In this document: positions 57,908 through 64,000 of the stretch, one piece after another
Layout: each line of letters starts with the position of its first letter
Position numbering within the stretch: the first letter of the stretch is position 1
NCBI GenBank assembly: GCA_016928835.1
Contig: JAFGJW010000006.1
Span: forward strand, 62,001 to 126,000
Direction: 5' to 3'
DNA from: Candidatus Woesearchaeota archaeon
GTDB taxonomy: Archaea; Nanobdellota; Nanobdellia; Woesearchaeales; GW2011-AR15
DNA: 64,000 nucleotides
The notes under the pieces: generated by a model
Databases searched by the model: none
Told to the model about the DNA's origin: nothing
What the model saw: only the letters and a program-made list of their open reading frames with translations
Program-made: the position numbers and the translations under genes

Positions 57908-58823
57908 AATTGATATTTTGTTTTTCTTCAACAATATTTTTTTGAAAAACCAATAAATCTTCTGTGGTTAATTTCTTCTTTTTCTTAATCTTATCTTCAA
58001 CTATTTCTGTTTTTTGCTGTAAAGTAATCTTTTCCTGCTCTTGTTTCTCGATTTTTTTCTGAGTTTTCACTTGTTTGATTTTCTCATTTATTTCATTCAT
58101 CGAAACAAGCCTTTCTTTTAATTTCTCATTAATCCCAGTAAATTCTTCCTTTAGTTCAGTGAATTTTTTATAAGCCTCTTGTTCCTTAACTTTGAACTCG
58201 TCAATCTCTTTTGAGAGCAAGAGCATTTCCTCATGCTTCTCCTGGCTTTTTACAGCATTTTCCTGCACTTTTGTATGAACAGAATTCGCTTCAGTCTTAA
58301 GTTTCTCAATATTAGAGTTTATTGCATGCAGTCTGTTCCAAACATCACTTACCTTGTTAATCTCTTCCAAATCCTGTTTTAAGTCATGAATTTTTTTCAT
58401 GATTTTTTTTTCTTCACTAAATGGCACAGCTTCTGTCTCAACCTTATATTCAAGTTTTTCAATCTGTTCTTTTATAAGTGCAGGATTGCCTTGGATATTA
58501 TACTTCTTAGAAATCTCTTTTCTTTCTTTGTTGAAAGATTTTGCTTCCTGGATTTTATCTTTTATTTGTTTATTCAGCTCTTTTCTTCTTTCCTTTAGTC
58601 TTTTAACTTCGTCAGTGTAGCTATTTCTCTGAGATTTTGCAGCCCTAATATTACGGATTAGTTCACTGATTTTTTTAGAATGTCCCTCTTTCTCCTCAAA
58701 TTGAGCCTCTTTTTTCTCATTTATGTCATTTAACTTTATTCTAAGCTCTGTAATTTCTTTTCTTAATTTTGAAATCTGCCTCAAAAGGATTTTTTTTGTG
58801 TCACTTGTTGTCATTAATCTCAC
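57897..58823 (-). CDS. Coiled-coil protein
   Basis: 308 aa, nearly all heptad-like charged coil; 12 bp after the L12 gene. Confidence 0.75.
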   Translation of the reverse strand: MRLMTTSDTKKILLRQISKLRKEITELRIKLNDINEKKEAQFEEKEGHSKKISELIRNIRAAKSQRNSYTDEVKRLKERRKELNKQIKDKIQEAKSFNKERKEISKKYNIQGNPALIKEQIEKLEYKVETEAVPFSEEKKIMKKIHDLKQDLEEINKVSDVWNRLHAINSNIEKLKTEANSVHTKVQENAVKSQEKHEEMLLLSKEIDEFKVKEQEAYKKFTELKEEFTGINEKLKERLVSMNEINEKIKQVKTQKKIEKQEQEKITLQQKTEIVEDKIKKKKKLTTEDLLVFQKNIVEEKQNINSTS

Positions 58824-58834
58824 AATACCAATCT

Positions 58835-59143
58835 TTATCCGAAAAGAGCACCTAATCCAGCAGCTGCTTCTTCTTCACTTTTCTTTTCTTCTTGTTTTTT
58901 TGGCTGATGTTCTTCTTTTTTATCCTCATGTTTATGAGCAGCTGTTCCAGCTGATGCAACAGGCGCTATAGCAGCTGATTTAATAGCGTTATCTATATCT
59001 ATTCCTTCCAATGCCGCCACCAAGGCTTTTATCCTTGCCTCATCTGGCTTCATACCTGCAGCAGCAAGTATTTTCTTTACACTATCTTCATTTACTTTTT
59101 TTCCTGCTTTATGTAAAAGCATTGCAGCATATATATATTCCAT
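58835..59143 (-). CDS. rpl12: Ribosomal protein L12 (P1)
   Basis: [31 protein letters not shown]...; C-terminal GLGALFG. Confidence 0.96.
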   Translation of the reverse strand: MEYIYAAMLLHKAGKKVNEDSVKKILAAAGMKPDEARIKALVAALEGIDIDNAIKSAAIAPVASAGTAAHKHEDKKEEHQPKKQEEKKSEEEAAAGLGALFG

Positions 59144-59159
59144 TTTTATCCTCCTCCTA

Positions 59160-60131
59160 TTAACCGAACAATGATCCTAAACCAACAGCCATATCATCAT
59201 CAGATTTTTTCTCCTTCTGTTGATCTTGTTTCTCTTTCTCTTCAGATGCATCTTTCTCTGGTTGTTCCTTAGGTTTGTCCCCAGATACTTTGTGGGCCAA
59301 AACAACTGCATTCTGATATGCATTAAAAATAACATCTTTAATATTGTCTGTTGTAACAATATTGCATGATGATGCCAAGGCACTTGAGTCTGTGTAAGCT
59401 TTTAATAATAATTGATTAATTGTTTCTTTAGAGACATAACCAATAGTAAATGCAAGGTTCAGAGACTCTATGGCAGCTAAGGCGATATTATCCCTATAGT
59501 CTTTAGGACTAACTGTAAGTAAATCTTCGGTAAATATAAATCCATCTTCATAGACTGCAGTAAGGTTAAGACCTATCTCCATTGGTTCAATTGAAAGACG
59601 TGATAATATACTGGCAAGCTCGCTTGATATTTTATCCCCTTTTCTTGCCACTACTGTATCCTCTTTAATCACAATTTTGCCCTGCTCAATGCCTGTTTTT
59701 ATTCCGACCTTACCAAGCATCCCGATTACTGGCCCAGGGGTAAAGGTGGTGGGGCCTGCATTTACAGATATTGGCTTTGTTGCAATTTGTCCTGGCTTTG
59801 CCGGGGCACTAGATTTATTTTCTTGCAGTATCATGCTAAGCTTAAACGGATTCTCCTTTGTAAAAACTAGGGCAGGTATTCCTCCTAAATAGTCATTCAG
59901 TTTGTCAATATCTTTTTTACCTGATTTCTCAAATGCGATTTTCATAAGCCTCTTTTTTGTCATTTTCAGAATCATGTGCTTCTCTGTAAGTTGTTTTCTA
60001 ATTTTCTGCAACTGTGGGGCAGGTATATTTTCCATATTAACTACCCCAATGATTGGAGATTCATTTATCAAGTTAACAAACAAATTTACAGTTTCTTTTT
60101 TATGTTCTGAAACATAGGCCATGTTAATCAC
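59160..60131 (-). CDS. rplP0: Ribosomal protein L10 (P0)
   Basis: L10 N-terminus, AKPGQIA...PGPVIGML; C-terminal [13 protein letters not shown] stalk tail. Confidence 0.95.
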   Translation of the reverse strand: MINMAYVSEHKKETVNLFVNLINESPIIGVVNMENIPAPQLQKIRKQLTEKHMILKMTKKRLMKIAFEKSGKKDIDKLNDYLGGIPALVFTKENPFKLSMILQENKSSAPAKPGQIATKPISVNAGPTTFTPGPVIGMLGKVGIKTGIEQGKIVIKEDTVVARKGDKISSELASILSRLSIEPMEIGLNLTAVYEDGFIFTEDLLTVSPKDYRDNIALAAIESLNLAFTIGYVSKETINQLLLKAYTDSSALASSCNIVTTDNIKDVIFNAYQNAVVLAHKVSGDKPKEQPEKDASEEKEKQDQQKEKKSDDDMAVGLGSLFG

Positions 60132-60769
60132 ATTATTCTTACTGGTTTCCCCATAGTATACTTAATAAAGATGGATTTGACATTATTTTCACCTTGCGGA
60201 AGGTGATGAATCAAGTAATTGTATACAAAATTAATATTTTCAACAAGCTCCTCATCAGACATTCTTTCAGTGCCAATAACTGTATGGATTATTGGATGAT
60301 TTTTTACTGTAAGCCTTATTGTCTGCTGCAATCTTTGGTACACTGGTTGGAGATTGGCATTAGGGGGGACAATACACCCTGCTTTGGGATTAGGCATTTT
60401 TCCTCTAGGGCCAAGAATTGTACCAAACACAGTTGCCACCTTTTGCATTATAGTCGCCTGAGCTATAAAATAATCATTCTCTTCAGTTAGCTTCTTTATT
60501 TGTTTCTTACTATATTTATCAAAATCATTGGCAACCACAACATTGTCCATTACCTTTCTTGCCTGATCTGCTAATTCTGGTCCCACGAGAGCACAGACTT
60601 TTACTTTGCGCTCAATCTTTTTTGGTAAGGTAATGAAGAAATCTACCTTGTGTTCCGGCTTTTTAAGGTCTAATAGTTTAAGGTTTATTATAATATCAAC
60701 TGACTGAGTGAAATTGCGTTTATCAGATTCTCTTAGTTTTTTAACAGCTTCTTTAAGGTCTGCTTTCAT
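60128..60769 (-). CDS. rpl1: Ribosomal protein L1
   Basis: GTILGPRGKMPNPKAGCIVPP; KYTMGKPVRI. Confidence 0.96.
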   Translation of the reverse strand: MKADLKEAVKKLRESDKRNFTQSVDIIINLKLLDLKKPEHKVDFFITLPKKIERKVKVCALVGPELADQARKVMDNVVVANDFDKYSKKQIKKLTEENDYFIAQATIMQKVATVFGTILGPRGKMPNPKAGCIVPPNANLQPVYQRLQQTIRLTVKNHPIIHTVIGTERMSDEELVENINFVYNYLIHHLPQGENNVKSIFIKYTMGKPVRIM

Positions 60770-60865
60770 TTTTCCAACCCTCCTACTTAAAAGTAGTCCA
60801 AGGGAACTCTGTATGGCAATGGAAACACCAAGTATTTATAAAGTTTATGGGGAGTAGACCTAGTT

Positions 60866-62032
60866 TCATATTGGTTGTTTATATTCTCTAATCATCAAAA
60901 CACATCCAAGCACCATCACTATTGCAGCAACCAATGGCAACATTCCTGGAATAAAATTATTGATTATAAAACCCCCAATAAATGGTCCTGCAATCTGAGC
61001 CAGACTACCAAGAGAGTTTGTAACTCCAAGTACTGCTCCTTGTTCCCTTTTATGTGCTTTTCTGGAGATATCCCCCACCAACAGAATTCTCAGCAACCCA
61101 GAGCCAGAAGCAAAGAATGTGGTTACAATATAAAACATCCACCCCCGGTTAATGAAAGCTGCAGTAAATAAACCGATTATCATAAAAATTATTCCCATAC
61201 ATTGAAGCTTCTGTTCACCAAAAAAGTCTATTAATCTTCCTAATAGGCTCCCCCTTATTGTTATACTAATTAACCCAACATAAGTCAGTATAAAACCCAT
61301 ATCTCTTGCAGTAAAATTAAGCTGTCTTTCAGCATATAAGGCAAGGGAACTTACCCATATAACATGAGACAAGATAAATGAAAAAAATTGCCATAGTTTT
61401 GGGGATAGTTTTGGCTTGGAAAAATATTTATTAATCTCATCAAAACTGAAAATCTTTATATTTATTTTAATTCTTTTTTTTCTTTTTATAGTCTCAGGCA
61501 GAAAAAATAGGGTCATAAACATAGTCAAAAAGGAGAATACAGCAGCAATAAATGCAGGTACACTATAACTATATATCGATAAGAAACCTCCAATTGCTGG
61601 ACCTACTAAAAAGCCAAAACCAAATGCAACTCCACTAATGGCAAATACTCTGCTTCTCTCTTTTTTTGTAGAAATATCGCTCAAATAGGCCTGAGCTATT
61701 GTAAAATTGCTACCGAGCATGCCATCAACAATCCTAGACAAAAAAATCATCCATAAAGAATTGGCAAATCCAAGAATAATAAAACTGATAAAAGTAGAGA
61801 GTTGTGAAAAAAATAATAGTGGTCTTCTTCCGTAATGGTCACTTAATTTGCCCATTATTGGCGCTGAGATGAACTGAAACAATGAAAAGGTAGTTAGGAT
61901 TAAACCAACAACAAAAGGACTTGCGCCTAGCTCTTGTGCAAAAAAGGGAAGATAAGGCAGAATCAAAGAAAAACCAAGGACTTCAGTGAGCATAATTGTA
62001 AAGATAGTAATATGCTCTTTTGTATATTTCAT
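60866..62032 (-). CDS. MFS transporter
   Basis: 12-TM-like; GKLSDHYGRRPLLFFSQL. Confidence 0.92.
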   Translation of the reverse strand: MKYTKEHITIFTIMLTEVLGFSLILPYLPFFAQELGASPFVVGLILTTFSLFQFISAPIMGKLSDHYGRRPLLFFSQLSTFISFIILGFANSLWMIFLSRIVDGMLGSNFTIAQAYLSDISTKKERSRVFAISGVAFGFGFLVGPAIGGFLSIYSYSVPAFIAAVFSFLTMFMTLFFLPETIKRKKRIKINIKIFSFDEINKYFSKPKLSPKLWQFFSFILSHVIWVSSLALYAERQLNFTARDMGFILTYVGLISITIRGSLLGRLIDFFGEQKLQCMGIIFMIIGLFTAAFINRGWMFYIVTTFFASGSGLLRILLVGDISRKAHKREQGAVLGVTNSLGSLAQIAGPFIGGFIINNFIPGMLPLVAAIVMVLGCVLMIREYKQPI

Positions 62033-62166
62033 CCAGAAGAGAAAATCTGTCTGGTTTTTATGTTTATTGATAATTTTTTAATCAATTATCTGCCACAGTA
62101 ATTCTCTTTCAGCTGCATTTCTGCTATTGAAAAAATTTATAAAGAATAAAATGTGTTCAATATAAC

Positions 62167-62940
62167 ATGAGGGAGGTGATCATTATGGGATTATTTGGAA
62201 TAGCTTTTGTGTTATTCTGGCTGTTTATTCTGCTCTTAACAGGGCTAAAAATTGTACACCAATATGAACGAGGGGTTAGGTTTACTTTGGGCAAATTCAG
62301 CGGCATTATGAATCCTGGATTGAATTTTGTGTGGCCCATTTTGCAGACATGGCAAAAAGTGGACATCAGAACAACTGTTGTTGATGTTCCTGACCAGGAT
62401 TGCATGACTAAAGAGAATGTCTCTGTGAAAGTAAATGCGGTTCTTTATTATAAGATTAGGGATGCAAAAACATCCATACTTGAAGTGGAAGACTATCATT
62501 ACGCTGTTTCGCAGATGGCTCAGACAACAATGAGGGATGTTGTCGGAGAGGTTGCACTTGATGAACTGCTTTCAAACAGGGATGAGATCTCTAGTAAAAT
62601 CCAGACCATTATTGACAAAGCAACAGATCCTTGGGGAATAAAGGTTGAGAGTGTTGACCTGAAGCATATTGAATTGCCAAAAGAGATGGTCAGGACAATG
62701 GCCAAAGCTGCTGAAGCAGAAAGAGAGAGGAGGGCTGTGATTATTAAAGCAGAAGGAGAGGTTGTTGCTGCGAGAAATATGGCAAAGGCAGCCCATATGC
62801 TTTCACAGGTGCCAGGTGCACTTCATTTGAGAACATTGCAGAGCATAAATGATCTAAGTTCTGATCAGTCAAATACTGTAGTCTTTGCAATGCCGCTCGA
62901 GGTCCTAAGAGCCTTTGAGGGATTTGGAAAGAAAAAATAA
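62167..62940 (+). CDS. SPFH/stomatin (slipin) family protein
   Basis: VHQYERGVRFTLGKFSGIMNPGLNFVWPI; AEAERERRAVIIKAEGE. Confidence 0.94.
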   Translation: MREVIIMGLFGIAFVLFWLFILLLTGLKIVHQYERGVRFTLGKFSGIMNPGLNFVWPILQTWQKVDIRTTVVDVPDQDCMTKENVSVKVNAVLYYKIRDAKTSILEVEDYHYAVSQMAQTTMRDVVGEVALDELLSNRDEISSKIQTIIDKATDPWGIKVESVDLKHIELPKEMVRTMAKAAEAERERRAVIIKAEGEVVAARNMAKAAHMLSQVPGALHLRTLQSINDLSSDQSNTVVFAMPLEVLRAFEGFGKKK

Positions 62941-62972
62941 GTGTACTTCTTTAAAACATAAAGTATATAAAT

Positions 62973-63003
62973 ATATATCGACTTCGATATATCGTTAGCG
63001 ATA
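62973..63003. promoter_or_regulatory. Dyad operator-like sequence upstream of PadR gene
   Basis: ATATATCGA-CT-TCGATATAT and TATCG-TTAG-CGATA, just after TATA-like AGTATATAAATA. Confidence 0.6.
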
Positions 63004-63061
63004 CAAATCTCTAACAGACCTCAAAAATTTAGAAATTTTTCATGTGTTGTTAACAATAGAA

Positions 63062-63565
63062 ATGATAAGAGGACACCTGCGATTTGTAATGTTGGATGAG
63101 CTTAGAAAAAAGCACATGAGCGGCTACGCTCTTATGAATGCTATTAAAGAAACCTATAATATTAAGCCCAGTCCTGGTTCAGTATATCCTTTGCTGGAAT
63201 GCCTCAAAGAAGAAAATATCATCCAAGTCAAAGAGCTGAAAAGAAAGAAGATATATTCAATAACAGCAAAAGGCAGAAAAAGATTAAAGAACATAGCTAA
63301 AAAAAAATTAGAGATATTAAATAGTATAGAGGAAGGGGTGAATTTACTCTGCGGCCTTAGTGAGCGCAGCAGAGATGCTGAATTACTGAGATATATGATC
63401 AATGAGATCAAAGGGGGAAAGCTTCCCTTTGCACATTTAAACCCTGAGCTAATGAAATTTAGAAACTGCCTGCTTCCCTATATGGTCGAAAAGGAAAATA
63501 AAAAAATTGCCAAAATTAAAAAAATATTAAAACAAGCAACAAAAGGTATAAGTAGTATAGAATGA
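63062..63565 (+). CDS. PadR-family transcriptional regulator (start 63044 GTG also possible)
   Basis: HLRFVMLDELRKKHMSGYALMNAIKETYNIKPSPGSVYPLLECLKEENII wHTH. Confidence 0.88.
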   Translation: MIRGHLRFVMLDELRKKHMSGYALMNAIKETYNIKPSPGSVYPLLECLKEENIIQVKELKRKKIYSITAKGRKRLKNIAKKKLEILNSIEEGVNLLCGLSERSRDAELLRYMINEIKGGKLPFAHLNPELMKFRNCLLPYMVEKENKKIAKIKKILKQATKGISSIE

Positions 63566-64000
63566 AAAAGCAGATAGAAATAAAATTAGTTGATGTATGG
63601 AAAATCTATAAAATGGGTGAAGTTGAGGTACATGCACTTAGGGGTTTAACACTTGAGATAAATAAAGGCGAATTTGTTGCTATTCAGGGACCTTCTGGAA
63701 GCGGGAAATCAACAGCAATGAATATGATTGGCTGCCTCGATGTTCCGACAAAGGGCACTATACATCTCGAAGGCCATAACATTTCGCAATTATCAGAATC
63801 AGATTTAGCACAGATAAGAGGCAAAAAGATTGGGTTCATTTTTCAACAATTTAATCTGATAAATACACTAACTGCACTAGAAAATATAACGCTCCCTATG
63901 GTTTTTCAGGGAATTCCAGAATATGAAAGGAAAAGAAGAGCAATAGAACTTCTTGAATCGGTAGGTCTTGGAGAAAGGATTGATCATAAACCAAAGGAAC
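63562..64000 (+). CDS. ABC transporter ATP-binding protein (MacB/LolD-like), truncated by window end
   Basis: ATGA overlap with padR; GPSGSGKSTAMNMIGCLDVPTKG, FIFQQFNLINTLTALENITLPM. Confidence 0.93.
   Translation, partial: MKKQIEIKLVDVWKIYKMGEVEVHALRGLTLEINKGEFVAIQGPSGSGKSTAMNMIGCLDVPTKGTIHLEGHNISQLSESDLAQIRGKKIGFIFQQFNLINTLTALENITLPMVFQGIPEYERKRRAIELLESVGLGERIDHKPKE

Overview
This is an archaeal chromosomal segment. It carries a thermosome, SMC, RpoE1/Spt4, ribosomal proteins S24e, S27ae, L1, L10 and L12, archaeal-type TATA promoters, and several likely leaderless genes. The low GC and gene style suggest a DPANN/Woesearchaeota-Pacearchaeota-like genome, which is an inference only. The window falls into these parts. 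(1) About 0.3-18.7 kb: two divergent arrays of short proteins with pilin-like N-terminal membrane segments, two VWA proteins, Cys-rich ectodomain proteins, and a C25/caspase-like peptidase that appears interrupted by a 7-repeat beta-propeller and preceded by a knottin-like cysteine motif. (2) Housekeeping and repair genes: thermosome, IleRS, mutS / TIM-barrel / mutL, PHP protein, SRAP, and a PolB with altered motifs. (3) A three-gene cluster of unknown function: a 518-aa protein, a TIM-barrel protein with a large insertion, and a nucleotidyltransferase with a helical C-terminus. (4) Surface proteins, prepilin peptidase, a cis-prenyltransferase-like protein lacking catalytic residues, a PRTase, and a PEP-synthase-like ATP-binding domain without the swivel domain. 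(5) SMC, glycosyltransferase/LmbE, Nfo/PIN/RpoE1/CBS/Spt4/S24e/S27ae, the ribosomal stalk operon, MFS, slipin, and PadR-ABC. The most unusual non-coding signal is a repeated two-module intergenic element near 20.5 kb and 36.1 kb, with a half copy at 36.87 kb. It combines a three-hairpin GC-rich module with an 83-bp module that starts with a TATA-like box and contains GTCCAGTGAA twice, 51 bp apart. I saw no tRNA, rRNA or CRISPR array. All assignments come from reading the sequence; no database search was run.
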